Below are positions 16,327 through 25,280 of a stretch of DNA of 43,953 nucleotides, piece after piece (within the stretch, counting starts at the first letter, position 1; each line of letters starts with the position of its first letter). A model generated the notes under the pieces. The model made no database searches. It was not told the DNA's origin and worked only from the letters and a program-made list of their open reading frames with translations. The DNA lies in the IMG/VR virus record IMGVR_UViG_3300035660_001145, positions 1 through 43,953 of that record; one strand, 5' to 3'. The stretch comes from a virus. The translations under genes and the position numbers were made by a program.

Positions 16327-16827
16327 ATGGAAATTGAAAGAGTTGAATATAAAAACGGTAGACCATTTATAAGATATATTCTTAAAACAGGGGCAAGAAA
16401 GAATCAGATTTGTCGGAATTATGGTCAAATAATAATCTGTCCAGTTTGTAGTGAAAAATTCTTTACAACTAATAGTAATATTAATAGAGGTTGGGGGCAA
16501 TTTTGTTCTCATAAATGCAGTAACAAGTTAGAAAATAATCCCCACTGGAAGAATGGAAAAGTAATAGATAAGATGGGATATATTCTTATTAAAAAGCCAG
16601 AACACCCTTTTAAAAACAGCGAAGGATATGTGCGTGAGCATCGGTTAATTATAGAAAAACAAATTGGCCGTTATTTGCATAAGTGGGAAATATCACATCA
16701 TATAAACGGAATTAAAGACGACAATAGACCAGAAAATTTGATGGCATTTAAAGGACAAAATATACATATAAAATTTGAGAACGGAAAGGAAATTAATTCA
16801 GAGGATATCATTTTTTGTAATAATTAA
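16327..16827 (+). CDS. HNH homing endonuclease inserted in the neck genes
   Basis: This 166-residue protein has a zinc-finger-like N-terminal part (CPVCSEKFF...FCSHKC at about 39-65) and a C-terminal HNH core: REHRLIIEKQIGRYLHKWEI, SHHINGIKDDNRPENL. The frame opens earlier, but the ATG at 16327 starts after the upstream stop. It is more AT-rich than its neighbours and separates two head-tail joining genes that are normally adjacent, both signs of a recent insertion. Like other free-standing HNH genes it spreads by cutting insert-free phages. Confidence 0.85.
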   Translation: MEIERVEYKNGRPFIRYILKTGARKNQICRNYGQIIICPVCSEKFFTTNSNINRGWGQFCSHKCSNKLENNPHWKNGKVIDKMGYILIKKPEHPFKNSEGYVREHRLIIEKQIGRYLHKWEISHHINGIKDDNRPENLMAFKGQNIHIKFENGKEINSEDIIFCNN

Positions 16828-16838
16828 TCAAAAATAAT

Positions 16839-17453
16839 ATGGAAGAGATAACCGCCGAAATAAATACAGCCAATCTGGAAAGAGCACTGAGGATATTCCC
16901 GAAAGAGCTTAAATATCAAATTGCTGACGGCATGGACCATATAAGCCGTAAGTTTCTCAGCATCTTCCGTCAAACCCGGCTCCAGGGGCCCCCTGGCGTA
17001 AAGGGAAGGCCGCATGGTATCTTTACCCGATTTACCCGCGCCAGTCTTCTTTCACAAGATATGGAAGGTATGGGCATGATAATCTTTAGCGATTCAAAGA
17101 TCGCGAGGTTGCAGGAAGAAGGAGGTGTCATTAGCGCATCTGGCGGAGCACTTATCGTTCCTCTTTCAATGCGCCCAGAAATGTTCGTCGGAGGCCAATA
17201 CCCGGGGAGGATCAAGGCTCAATACAAGGAACCTAGAACTCGAAAAGACATTATCGAGTTTATTTCAAATGGAAAGAGATTCCTCGCTAAAATAAAGAAA
17301 CGCTCAAGGGAAATCCTGCCTCTTTTCGTCATGAAGAATAAAATAAGGATCCGTCCGCGCCTTGGGTTCTACCAAACCTGGGATTCAATGCAAGAAACGC
17401 GTATTAATATCCTCAATAAATCAATAGAGGACACACTTTATAAAACGACATGA
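16839..17453 (+). CDS. Tail completion/minor tail protein, gpZ or HK97 gp10-like
   Basis: This 204-residue protein lies at the Z position between neck and tail-terminator genes. It is basic at its C-terminus and has the pattern of the HK97-gp10/gpZ group: LERALRIFPKELKYQIADGM helix, then RLQGPPGVKGRPHGIFTR. Lambda gpZ is 192 residues. These proteins finish the tail before joining it to the head. The stop overlaps the next ATG (ATGA). Family assignment is from position, length and pattern. Confidence 0.6.
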   Translation: MEEITAEINTANLERALRIFPKELKYQIADGMDHISRKFLSIFRQTRLQGPPGVKGRPHGIFTRFTRASLLSQDMEGMGMIIFSDSKIARLQEEGGVISASGGALIVPLSMRPEMFVGGQYPGRIKAQYKEPRTRKDIIEFISNGKRFLAKIKKRSREILPLFVMKNKIRIRPRLGFYQTWDSMQETRINILNKSIEDTLYKTT

Positions 17454-17914
17454 GCACTTCAAGAAAAGAATCAATACTGGAAAATATCAAGACAACCCTG
17501 GAGACTATTACAGTCGCAAACAAATACAATAATACTATTGCAAGCGTCCAGCGCTGGAATAAAAAAGGGAATGATATCCGCCTGGTCCCTACCATAGTCA
17601 TCAATGCCGGCCCGGAAAGCAAAGAGCCGGGGCCTGATCCCCAGACAACCTGTAAATTATCTGTCAATTTGGATGTCTGGACCAGGCAGGATGATGATGC
17701 TACAGAAAATTCCGATACGGTCCTAAATAGTCTGGATCTCGATATAGAAAAGGCCCTTATGGCGGATTATACCCGCGGCGGATATGCCGAAGAGACGAGC
17801 ATACTTAGCGTAGTGCCTTTTGAGAGCGCGGAAGGCAAACTGAGCTTCGGGTTGATCATTGAGGTGCAAATCCTATATAAACACAAATTTACCGATTTAG
17901 CGCTTTATGTATAG
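17450..17914 (+). CDS. Tail terminator protein, gpU-like
   Basis: This 154-residue protein has the size and place of lambda gpU: a helix (SILENIKTTLETI) followed by strands with PTIVINAGPES, LSVNLDVWTRQDD and a closing LIIEVQILYKHKF. The hexameric terminator stops tail-tube growth and binds the neck. Start and stop overlap neighbours tightly. The call is from position and secondary-structure order; direct similarity is weak. Confidence 0.6.
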   Translation: MSTSRKESILENIKTTLETITVANKYNNTIASVQRWNKKGNDIRLVPTIVINAGPESKEPGPDPQTTCKLSVNLDVWTRQDDDATENSDTVLNSLDLDIEKALMADYTRGGYAEETSILSVVPFESAEGKLSFGLIIEVQILYKHKFTDLALYV

Positions 17915-17951
17915 ATAATTTAAAACTTTTTCCAACCAAAAGGAGGAAACA

Positions 17952-19100
17952 ATGTTAAGTAGAAAAAGGCAAATCGCGGCAAAAGTAGAAGATCCTGAAG
18001 GGGAAGCGGTATCTTTAGCGGCAGCTGATGCAAAAAGTTTAGTGATTAATCCTAAGGTAGCATTTGAACCTGAACCTGATGAGCGGGAAATAGCAAGCAT
18101 AGGAGGTTCGCGAATCGGGCGCATCTTTGGCAAACTTCCCGGGACGCTTTCTTTTTCTCTTGAGTTGAGGGGATCAGGCGCTGCAACAACTGAACCGGAT
18201 TGGTTCAAATACATCAAGGCCTGCGGTTTTACAGCAGCCACCTATTATTCTATTAATATCGGCACAATTACTACTGGCCCTTTTCAACACGGTGAAACTA
18301 TCGTGGGCACATCTTCAAATGCACACGGAAGAGTAGTTATTAAAACTGCTACCGGCGTTTCAGCCATTTTATTTGTACCCACAAGTACAGCAACATTTCA
18401 GAGCGGAGAAGTCATTACCGGAGGGACTTCCGGAGCTACGGCCACAACTGCATCCACTCCTACCGCTACAGGCAAGGAACTTAAGCCTATTACCGATAGT
18501 ATTTCCAGTCTTACGATGGCAAGCTATGAAGATGGCCTTAAAAAACTCCTTAAGGGCTGCCGCGGGTCAAAAATAAAATTCAGTTTCAAAACCGGCAAGC
18601 GGGCATTGATGGATTATGAGTTCAAGGGGGCCGGGGTCAGCGTTACTGATTCTTCTCTTTTAACTGTTACCGGAAGAGAAACCACCATCCCGCCGGCATT
18701 CCTTAGCGCAGCGTTATCCATCGATAACGTAGCGGCAAAGCTTTCAGAAATGGAGATAGACCTGGAAAATACTATTGTCTCCCGGGATGACGTCAGCGAG
18801 ACAAAAGGGATCCTTTCATTCCTTATTTCTGTTCCCAGAAAGCTTACCGGTTCTTTTAATCCGGAGATGCTTTCCATAGCCAGCCATGATTTTCATTCCA
18901 AGTGGTTTGGCAATACGGAAATGATCTTGGATTTTGTGGTAGGAAGTTCCGCGGGCAACAGGTTCAGATTCTACGGCCCGAAAGTGCAATATAACAAAAT
19001 CGAGGATGACTCCCGGGATGGAATGGCAACAGCCAAATGTACCTTTGATTTCAACGGCGATATCGATCTCGATAACGAACTTACGATTTTACATTATTAA
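17952..19100 (+). CDS. Major tail tube protein
   Basis: This 382-residue protein has an AAAAGGAGGAAACA ribosome site suited to an abundant virion protein and lies directly before the G/GT chaperone genes, the place of lambda gpV. The core shows LPGTLSFSLELRGSG and KIKFSFKTGKRALMDYEFKG strands typical of tube proteins. Residues about 98-165 are an inserted repeat-like Gly/Thr-rich domain (FQHGETIVGTSSNAHGRV, FQSGEVITGGTSG) that probably decorates the tube surface. The C-terminus has TAKCTFDFNGDIDLDNEL. Confidence 0.8.
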   Translation: MLSRKRQIAAKVEDPEGEAVSLAAADAKSLVINPKVAFEPEPDEREIASIGGSRIGRIFGKLPGTLSFSLELRGSGAATTEPDWFKYIKACGFTAATYYSINIGTITTGPFQHGETIVGTSSNAHGRVVIKTATGVSAILFVPTSTATFQSGEVITGGTSGATATTASTPTATGKELKPITDSISSLTMASYEDGLKKLLKGCRGSKIKFSFKTGKRALMDYEFKGAGVSVTDSSLLTVTGRETTIPPAFLSAALSIDNVAAKLSEMEIDLENTIVSRDDVSETKGILSFLISVPRKLTGSFNPEMLSIASHDFHSKWFGNTEMILDFVVGSSAGNRFRFYGPKVQYNKIEDDSRDGMATAKCTFDFNGDIDLDNELTILHY

Positions 19101-19129
19101 AACGATTTTAAGCAATCAAGGAGGCGGCT

Positions 19130-19558
19130 ATGGCAATGATGGGTGTTAATATCTATGAAACAAGGCAATACATTTCAAAAAATGAACCGGATAAAGATAA
19201 TCCATCAATATTTATTCTGGGAATATTGGACCCTAATATCCGGGCGCATATCGATGACCAGACTACCCAGATGGAATTCAGCGCGGGAGGTCCCCAAGAA
19301 AAAGCTAAAGCAAATATCGCAATCGGGAAACGGTCCCTTCTGGCGGTAAAATTTGGGTTAAAGGGCCTGGAAAATTTTATTGACCCACAAGCTAAAAAGC
19401 CAGTGGTTTTTGATAAGATTAGCGTGTCCATTGGAGGCAAGAATTATGATGCAGTTTCAGATCCTATTCTTGCATTGTTAGGCAATGAATTAAGAAACGA
19501 ATTATCTGAGGAGATTCTCAAAGAGAATTCTTTGACAGAGGAACAGAAAAAAAACTGA
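19130..19558 (+). CDS. Tail assembly chaperone, gpG-like
   Basis: This 142-residue product is the short form of the frameshifted tail chaperone pair. It follows the tail tube gene and precedes the tape measure gene, the invariant place of G. It contains KVPVV-like strands (KPVVFDKISVSIGGKNY) and an acidic helical C-terminus. Its last sense codons are AAA AAA AAC before the TGA, forming the slippery site. An AAGGAGGCGGCT site precedes the ATG. Chaperones of this type bind the tape measure protein during tail assembly and are absent from the virion. Confidence 0.85.
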   Translation: MAMMGVNIYETRQYISKNEPDKDNPSIFILGILDPNIRAHIDDQTTQMEFSAGGPQEKAKANIAIGKRSLLAVKFGLKGLENFIDPQAKKPVVFDKISVSIGGKNYDAVSDPILALLGNELRNELSEEILKENSLTEEQKKN

Positions 19559-19887
19559 TCCTGGCAATCTGGCTTGCGACACAGGAGCTTGATTGCCTTT
19601 CTTGTACGGAAGAGCAGAGGATCGAGCGCGGATGCGAAGAAGATTCCCCTATCCCCGGAGCCTGGAATCTTGAACATCTGAATTGGGAGTTTCAAAGATG
19701 TCCCTTAAAAATCATTACACGGCAAAGTCAGTTGTTTATTACCGCATACTTTTTTTTCATAAAGGGATTCTTTCCAAATCCCGGCGGGTGGATGGATCAG
19801 CCTAATAAGCTGATAGAAGCTTTACAGATAATTGATATTGAAGTACCGAAAATTAAAGAATACCTGCAGAGGAATCTCAAAAAATGA
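19130..19887 (+). CDS. Tail assembly chaperone fusion gpGT-like, by -1 frameshift
   Basis: A -1 shift at 19549-19555 joins gpG to a second ORF that has no start of its own and runs to the TGA at 19885-19887. The T part (about 110 residues) begins LILAIWLATQELDC and contains CPLKIITRQSQLF and KIKEYLQRNLKK. It is open over its whole length, ends overlapping the tape measure start, and matches the known architecture of the G/GT pair. The combined product would be about 250 residues. Its use is inferred from the slippery site and the universal conservation of this arrangement. Confidence 0.82.
19549..19555 (+). promoter_or_regulatory. Slippery heptamer A AAA AAC for -1 frameshift
   Basis: In the G frame the codons are AAA AAA AAC TGA, so the heptamer A AAA AAC sits exactly in the X XXY YYZ register and directly before the stop. 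This is among the most efficient bacterial -1 slippery sequences. The -1 frame then reads CTG ATC CTG onward without a stop to 19884. Confidence 0.88.
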
Positions 19888-21671
19888 GCAATCACGAACT
19901 CGAAATAATAATGAAGTTGAAAGATGAGGTTTCAAAGCGGATCGCCAGCATTGAAGGCGGCCTCCAAAAGTTCGCCAACCAAGTTAAAGAGACCGGCGTA
20001 CACATAAAACAGTTTGGCAGGGATCTATCACAGGTAGGAAATACAATATCTTTTTTAGGCGCGGCCATAACCGGGCCCCTTATGCTGGCATTTAAAAGCG
20101 CCGCAAAATATTCAGCAGATGTACAAAAAGAAACAGACAATCTTCAGGCAACCTTTAATACCTTTCAGGTTTCGATTGCTCAAGCCCTTGTTCCGGTCAT
20201 CCAGCAACTTAATACTATCCTTGGAAACCTTCTTCGAATGTGGGAAAGCCTGGGCCCTGCGCAACAGCAGATGATTGTCCAGGCTGTTTTTATGGGGGGC
20301 ATGTTCTTGATCATAGGAGGCATCGTAACAAGCCTTACCGGGAAGCTAATCAGCATGGCCGGGTCAATCTTTAAAATAGTCTCAGCAATAATGACCTTTG
20401 CCTTGGCAAATCCGGTCCTAGCCGGAATCGCCATTGCCATAGGTATCCTAATATTCATTTTTCTTAAATTTGAAGGCGTAGCAACAAAAATATTAAATGC
20501 CATAGAGATTGCCGTCCGCATGGTTCAAATTGGATTCCTGAAACTAGTTGAAGGTATTACTTGGGCCTTAGATAAAATCGTATTAGGATTACAAAAATTT
20601 TATGAAATATTAGGCAAGCTCCCTGGGGGTATAGGAGGAATTTATCGCGCAGCTGCTACGGAATGCGAAAAATTCAGGGGAACATTAAATGATATTATGC
20701 AGGGAGCTGAAATTGATATCAATAAAAGCACTGAAAAGATGGCCCAGGCATTAGGTGGTGAAGGAGAACTTGCCAAAGGACTCGATGACCTTAAATCCAA
20801 AATATCAGGAGTCTTCTCAGGCCTGCAGCAGCCCCTGGGAGGAGGATTCTTTGACAATCTGCAAAAGAATCTTAATGCCGGCGCTGGCGATACCTATGTC
20901 CAGGATTACATCCGGAAGCAGGAGGAAACAATTGCCCAGTCCAGAGCGATGTGGGATGCCTGGAATAATGAGAAATTGGGCAAGGACTTGGCAAGGCTGC
21001 AATCGGAGACGGAATTCCTGCAAGTAGCCCTTGAAACTCAAAAGCAGGCTCACATGAGCATGTGGACAGTAGTGGGCCAGGCCCGGGATGCCTTTGCCCA
21101 GGGCATGTCTCAATTAGTTATGGATATGATTAATGGAGTCGCCAATGCAAAGGAATTCTTTAAGAAACTGGGCATGCAGATGATTCAAATCCTCGTTGAT
21201 TGGAGTATACAAAAATTAATTGCCTTTGCCCTAAGTAAGATACTGCAGGCCGGAGAAGTTGCCGCGGCTTTGATTACTGGAGGTGCGATAGCAAGCGCAT
21301 GGGCGCCTGCTGCGGCCATGGTATCCTTGGCTACTTTTGGAGCAAATGCGGTTCCAGCCAGCGCAGGTATTGCCACAACGGTAGGAATTGCACAGGCCTT
21401 AGCCATTCCAGGGGCGGAGCAAGGCGCTTTAATAAAAGGATCCAGGTATGGGAGCCTCATATCTGCAGGGGAGAATTACAAAGATGAGGCCATTGTACCA
21501 TTGGAAAACTCAAGATTTGGCCGCAACATATCGGGCGGCCCGAACATCATAAACATAGAAATTGCTAATTATAATCCTGTGGTCTTAAGCGAAGAGGGCT
21601 TAGATAAATTCGCTTTTACTATGGCAAGAAAGGTATCAGATATACTTAATGAGGAAATCAATAGAATATAA
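19884..21671 (+). CDS. Tape measure protein
   Basis: This 595-residue protein sets tail length. At the rule of about 1.5 angstrom per residue, it predicts a tail of about 90 nm, a short siphovirus tail. It starts with an amphipathic helix (KLKDEVSKRIASIEGGLQKF), has several hydrophobic helices at about 52-70, 128-150, 160-205 and 435-500, and ends with IVPLENSRFGRNISGG, common in this family. The ATG overlaps the T stop. The hydrophobic segments may form the membrane channel for DNA entry. Confidence 0.9.
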   Translation: MSNHELEIIMKLKDEVSKRIASIEGGLQKFANQVKETGVHIKQFGRDLSQVGNTISFLGAAITGPLMLAFKSAAKYSADVQKETDNLQATFNTFQVSIAQALVPVIQQLNTILGNLLRMWESLGPAQQQMIVQAVFMGGMFLIIGGIVTSLTGKLISMAGSIFKIVSAIMTFALANPVLAGIAIAIGILIFIFLKFEGVATKILNAIEIAVRMVQIGFLKLVEGITWALDKIVLGLQKFYEILGKLPGGIGGIYRAAATECEKFRGTLNDIMQGAEIDINKSTEKMAQALGGEGELAKGLDDLKSKISGVFSGLQQPLGGGFFDNLQKNLNAGAGDTYVQDYIRKQEETIAQSRAMWDAWNNEKLGKDLARLQSETEFLQVALETQKQAHMSMWTVVGQARDAFAQGMSQLVMDMINGVANAKEFFKKLGMQMIQILVDWSIQKLIAFALSKILQAGEVAAALITGGAIASAWAPAAAMVSLATFGANAVPASAGIATTVGIAQALAIPGAEQGALIKGSRYGSLISAGENYKDEAIVPLENSRFGRNISGGPNIINIEIANYNPVVLSEEGLDKFAFTMARKVSDILNEEINRI

Positions 21672-22435
21672 TGGCTAATGAAATCCAATTAAAATTTGGT
21701 CCACTTAACCTGCAATCTGGGGATATCACTATTGGCAAGATATCTTCTAAGGAGAATAAGGACCCACAGTTAACTAAAATTCCCGGAATAGAAGGTTCAA
21801 TAGCTGAAGAAGCCAAAAGGGCCTCATTGACTTTTTCTTTTAATTTTACCATTGTCGGAGATAACTATGATGATTTAAGAATAAACAAAGATATTCTCAA
21901 GGCAGCTTTTCATAATGGACTACAAAAATTTACTCTTGATGATGACCGTTATATTATGGCTCAACTTTTAGATCTCGAGATAGATGAAGAGAAGCTAAGG
22001 GGGATTATAAAAGGAAAAGTATCTTTTATTAGCCATTATCCCTTTTGGCTATCCGACGGAGAATTGCATACCGACGAACGCATACCGACAAGCGGAGTGG
22101 GTTATCCCATAAACAATGCCGGCAATGCCCCTACGCGCATAAAAATAGAGATAACAGCTCCTGCCGGCGGGATTGCAGATAACTGTAAGATAGAGAATCA
22201 GACTACTACCCCGGCGCAGATGATTCAATACCGCGGAACTATTGCCGAATATGAGAAATTAGAAATAGATAACCGCGTTGACACTGATGATTTTGAAGTC
22301 CTAAATAATACAGCAGATGATACCGCAAATTTTGAGGGAGATTTCATGGAGCTTGCCCCGGGTAATAACACGATAGTGTTTATTGGCCCTGCAGGGACAA
22401 CAGTTAAAATAAGTTATCGTGACGCATGGTATTAA
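21671..22435 (+). CDS. Distal tail protein (Dit-like)
   Basis: This 254-residue protein follows the tape measure gene, as Dit does. It has the split barrel pattern: an N-terminal half with RASLTFSFNFTIVGDNYDD and LKAAFHNGLQKFTLDDDR, then GKVSFISHYPFWLS, and a C-terminal galectin-like half with YRGTIAEYEKLEIDNR and GNNTIVFIGPAGTTVKISY. A Dit hexamer makes the base of the tail hub and carries the fibre proteins. Its start overlaps the tape measure stop by one base. Confidence 0.82.
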   Translation: MANEIQLKFGPLNLQSGDITIGKISSKENKDPQLTKIPGIEGSIAEEAKRASLTFSFNFTIVGDNYDDLRINKDILKAAFHNGLQKFTLDDDRYIMAQLLDLEIDEEKLRGIIKGKVSFISHYPFWLSDGELHTDERIPTSGVGYPINNAGNAPTRIKIEITAPAGGIADNCKIENQTTTPAQMIQYRGTIAEYEKLEIDNRVDTDDFEVLNNTADDTANFEGDFMELAPGNNTIVFIGPAGTTVKISYRDAWY

Positions 22436-22454
22436 GATAGTTCAATACTAAACT

Positions 22455-23870
22455 ATGCCTACTTCAATTAATCCTACAAAATATACAATTGAACTTCGGG
22501 ATAAAAATGGAAATCTTAGACAATATATTCATCCTTTTGTGAGCGATGTCCAATGGGAATGGAATCGGTTCGGTGGATGCGGGCATTGCAATATAACGAT
22601 TAAGAAAGGTTATCGCGATATTATTTTTAATGCACGGGATGATATTCGTATCCGTGTAGAAAGTGGCTCGACAACAAAACTTGTTTATAGGGGATATATT
22701 GAGAATATAACTCCAATATTGCAGCCGAATCAGAATATTAAACTCGACGTATATGGATATTTTAACTTATTTAAGAGGCTGATTGTCCAGGATGCGGGAG
22801 ATATTAAAGAATATACCAGTTCAGAGTTATCTGTGATCGTAGGTAATATTATTGATACTTTCATTACTCCCAATTCTCCTATTACTAAAGGGACGATCGA
22901 TGCAGGGACTTTTGTGGCCGATAGCATACAATTTTTAACCACTGTTGAGGAAGCATTAACTACATTGGCAACACTTGCCGGAAATGTGGAATATGGTGTT
23001 GATGAAAATTTAATATTCTTTTGGCGTACGGAGAGCGAGATTATACATCGGAAATTTTTTGTCGGTGATAATATATCAAACCTTGAGCGCCGTGTTGATT
23101 GGAGCAAACTTGTTAACAGGATATATCTAGTCGGCGGGACTGTTGCAGGGTCTAAATATAAACGTACAGCTGAGGCTACGGAGAGCCAGGATCTATATTA
23201 CCTTTCAGAAAAAATTGTCAACAATGGGTCTATTATAACTGATACCGTAGCTGATCAATATCTTGGGACGTTATTATCTGATAACGCGAATCCCCTCTTT
23301 AATATCAAGGCTAAAATTTTAAATACTAATATACGGATAGAGGATACGGTCCCTCTCGGGTTGATAGCGTTTTATGACGTTAAATACGACCGCGATTCTT
23401 TGGGAGATATAATAGGGGACATTATTGGAGCAGAATCGGCAATTATTTCAAGCAGCGTAGTTAACCCTACAGTAATCACCGCTACAAACCACGGTTTTAT
23501 AAATGGGGAAATAGTTATTATCAGCGGGCATACCGGCTCAACGCCAAATATTAATGGAACTCATACCATAACCTATATTAATGCAAATAGCTTCTCAATT
23601 CCGGTTAATGTAACCGTTAGCGGGACTGGCGGGGTGGCCACATCATCACCTGAAAATGGTAGCGACATTCGCATAGGCTTGACAGGCGATGGCGGAGATA
23701 ATGTAACAGTGGGAAGTTATTTCAGCGCTCAAATAAAACGGATTACCTATAATCTCTCGAATACCGCGGGGAGATTTAATATTACCATTGAGCTTGGAGA
23801 TACGATTTTAGAGACAGCAATGAAGATTAAAAGACTAGAATTAGCTCTCAGTAATTTACAACAATATTAA
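22455..23870 (+). CDS. Tail hub protein (Tal/gp27-like) with inserted domain
   Basis: This 471-residue protein has the pattern of the tail-hub family that follows Dit (gp27-like, as in siphovirus gp37/Tal N-terminal domains): YTIELRDKNGNLRQYIHPFV, then RIRVESGSTTKLVYRGYIEN and SKLVNRIYLVGGTVAGS. At about 325-395 an FCCH-like beta domain is inserted (VITATNHGFINGEIVIISGH, NSFSIPVNVT), a type often added to virion proteins. No peptidase motif is visible at the C-terminus, so the hub lacks an obvious wall-degrading domain. Confidence 0.75.
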   Translation: MPTSINPTKYTIELRDKNGNLRQYIHPFVSDVQWEWNRFGGCGHCNITIKKGYRDIIFNARDDIRIRVESGSTTKLVYRGYIENITPILQPNQNIKLDVYGYFNLFKRLIVQDAGDIKEYTSSELSVIVGNIIDTFITPNSPITKGTIDAGTFVADSIQFLTTVEEALTTLATLAGNVEYGVDENLIFFWRTESEIIHRKFFVGDNISNLERRVDWSKLVNRIYLVGGTVAGSKYKRTAEATESQDLYYLSEKIVNNGSIITDTVADQYLGTLLSDNANPLFNIKAKILNTNIRIEDTVPLGLIAFYDVKYDRDSLGDIIGDIIGAESAIISSSVVNPTVITATNHGFINGEIVIISGHTGSTPNINGTHTITYINANSFSIPVNVTVSGTGGVATSSPENGSDIRIGLTGDGGDNVTVGSYFSAQIKRITYNLSNTAGRFNITIELGDTILETAMKIKRLELALSNLQQY

Positions 23871-23879
23871 GGAGATATT

Positions 23880-24698
23880 ATGGCAGCCTCTTTTCCTAAT
23901 GCAAAGAAAACATTTACTCAGGTAGTAAATGGTATTACTAAACTGGTTGCGTCGTTATTTAATGCTCCCTATGATGAAATTGAAGCTATAGAAACTGCTT
24001 TTGGAGGGATGGGTTGTACGTCACAAAGTTATACGGACAGTCTTAAGAATTTATTATTAGAATATCAAAAGAGTTGTGAAATATATCGTAGCGGAGACGC
24101 GGAAATAAAAGTAAAAGTAGGTAAAATTGCCATATCAGATGCTTCTAATAATGTCCGTTGGCGCAGGAATATAGCGGAAGTAACGGTCAACTGGGATAAT
24201 CTTGATACGGGCGCTGAGGAAAATTCCACTATATATTATATCTACGCGGTAGCTGATAGTGCTGCGACTACCTTTACGATTAAGATTTCCAAAAACGCAA
24301 CCACCCCAACAGGATGTACTTTCTACAAAAAAATAGGTTCATTTTATAATAATGCATCCGGAAATATTGAGCGCGTAGCGAGCGCGGATATTGCCATTAT
24401 TGATTCAGCAACATTAGTAGCAAATACGCCTCAGACATTGGCACACGGATTAGGAGCAATGCCTTCGGTAATTCAAGCAAGTTTAGTATGCATCTCTGCG
24501 GAATATGGTTATTCTGTTAACGACGAAGTTCATACCTGGTTAGGTCACAGTTATGGTGATGGACTTTGCGTATCGGTCGATGCAACGAATGTTACCTTTA
24601 TAATGGCAGCTAATGTTTATATTTTGCAGAAAGTAGCAGGTTCTGCGACTTTTATAACATTATCTAAATGGATACTCAGGACAAGATGTAGATTATAA
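23880..24698 (+). CDS. Tail fibre/baseplate protein with HGLG-type receptor domain
   Basis: This 272-residue protein starts with a helical attachment part (about 1-65), has a central beta region with EVTVNWDNLDTGAEENSTIY, and ends in a domain with TLAHGLGAMPSVIQASLVC and EYGYSVNDEV, a motif shared by many phage fibre tips. It lies immediately after the hub gene behind a TAAGGAGATATT site, so it is the best candidate for the primary receptor contact at the tail tip, together with the adhesin module at 5.6-10.7 kb. Confidence 0.65.
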   Translation: MAASFPNAKKTFTQVVNGITKLVASLFNAPYDEIEAIETAFGGMGCTSQSYTDSLKNLLLEYQKSCEIYRSGDAEIKVKVGKIAISDASNNVRWRRNIAEVTVNWDNLDTGAEENSTIYYIYAVADSAATTFTIKISKNATTPTGCTFYKKIGSFYNNASGNIERVASADIAIIDSATLVANTPQTLAHGLGAMPSVIQASLVCISAEYGYSVNDEVHTWLGHSYGDGLCVSVDATNVTFIMAANVYILQKVAGSATFITLSKWILRTRCRL

Positions 24699-24703
24699 AT
24701 AGG

Positions 24704-24913
24704 ATGCAGATTGGCCAGAACTCTACAGATAAAGAACAAAAGATTAAACTTGAGATAATCCCGCATGAATATAAATTTTTGGCACAAGTTATTAAGAACC
24801 ACAAAAAGACCCTATTTATGCTTAAGATAAATGATAAAATCTGCAATGATTTAATTACTGATATGAATAAAATTGAAAATATCTTGGCGAAATCAGAAGT
24901 TGGGACAATTTAA
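24704..24913 (+). CDS. Small hypothetical protein
   Basis: This 69-residue lysine-rich protein has no recognised family. It reads as two helices (KLEIIPHEYKFLAQVIKNH, NDLITDMNKIENILAKS). It follows the fibre gene by 5 bases and has no strong ribosome site, so it may be translationally coupled. A chaperone or minor tail role is possible but unsupported. Confidence 0.45.
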   Translation: MQIGQNSTDKEQKIKLEIIPHEYKFLAQVIKNHKKTLFMLKINDKICNDLITDMNKIENILAKSEVGTI

Positions 24914-24933
24914 ATGAGCAATAAGGAGAAGGT

Positions 24934-25242
24934 ATGGCAGAAGATTTCGTGAAGAGAGAAGAATATAGCGCATCCATTGGACGTATTCACGATAAAACAG
25001 AGGCAATAAAAGAATCTGTTATCCGTATAGAAGTAGCCAGTAAGCATACGGAAGAATTCACTAAGGATATTCACAAGCTTCTTTACGGCAACGGCAATGA
25101 TGGCTACATTACTAAAGTGGATAAGAAATTCACTCTGCTATTTGAACGGACGGGACTACACTCCAAAATTCTGGTGGGAATTTTTCTGCTGGGCGGATTA
25201 GGAGCGGTGGTAGCGGCGGCGTGGAAGATGATATTGAGATGA
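24934..25242 (+). CDS. XhlA-like lysis/holin accessory protein
   Basis: This 102-residue protein has an N-terminal coiled coil (IGRIHDKTEAIKESVIRIEV) and a single C-terminal membrane helix (KILVGIFLLGGLGAVVAAAW), the layout of XhlA-type proteins that work with holins. It is the first gene of the lysis region and has a GGAGAAGGT site before the ATG. A tail-anchored virion protein of similar layout is an alternative. Confidence 0.6.
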   Translation: MAEDFVKREEYSASIGRIHDKTEAIKESVIRIEVASKHTEEFTKDIHKLLYGNGNDGYITKVDKKFTLLFERTGLHSKILVGIFLLGGLGAVVAAAWKMILR

Positions 25243-25280
25243 TAGACAAGCGTATTAGAGAAAAAGTAGAGGCAAGGGCA

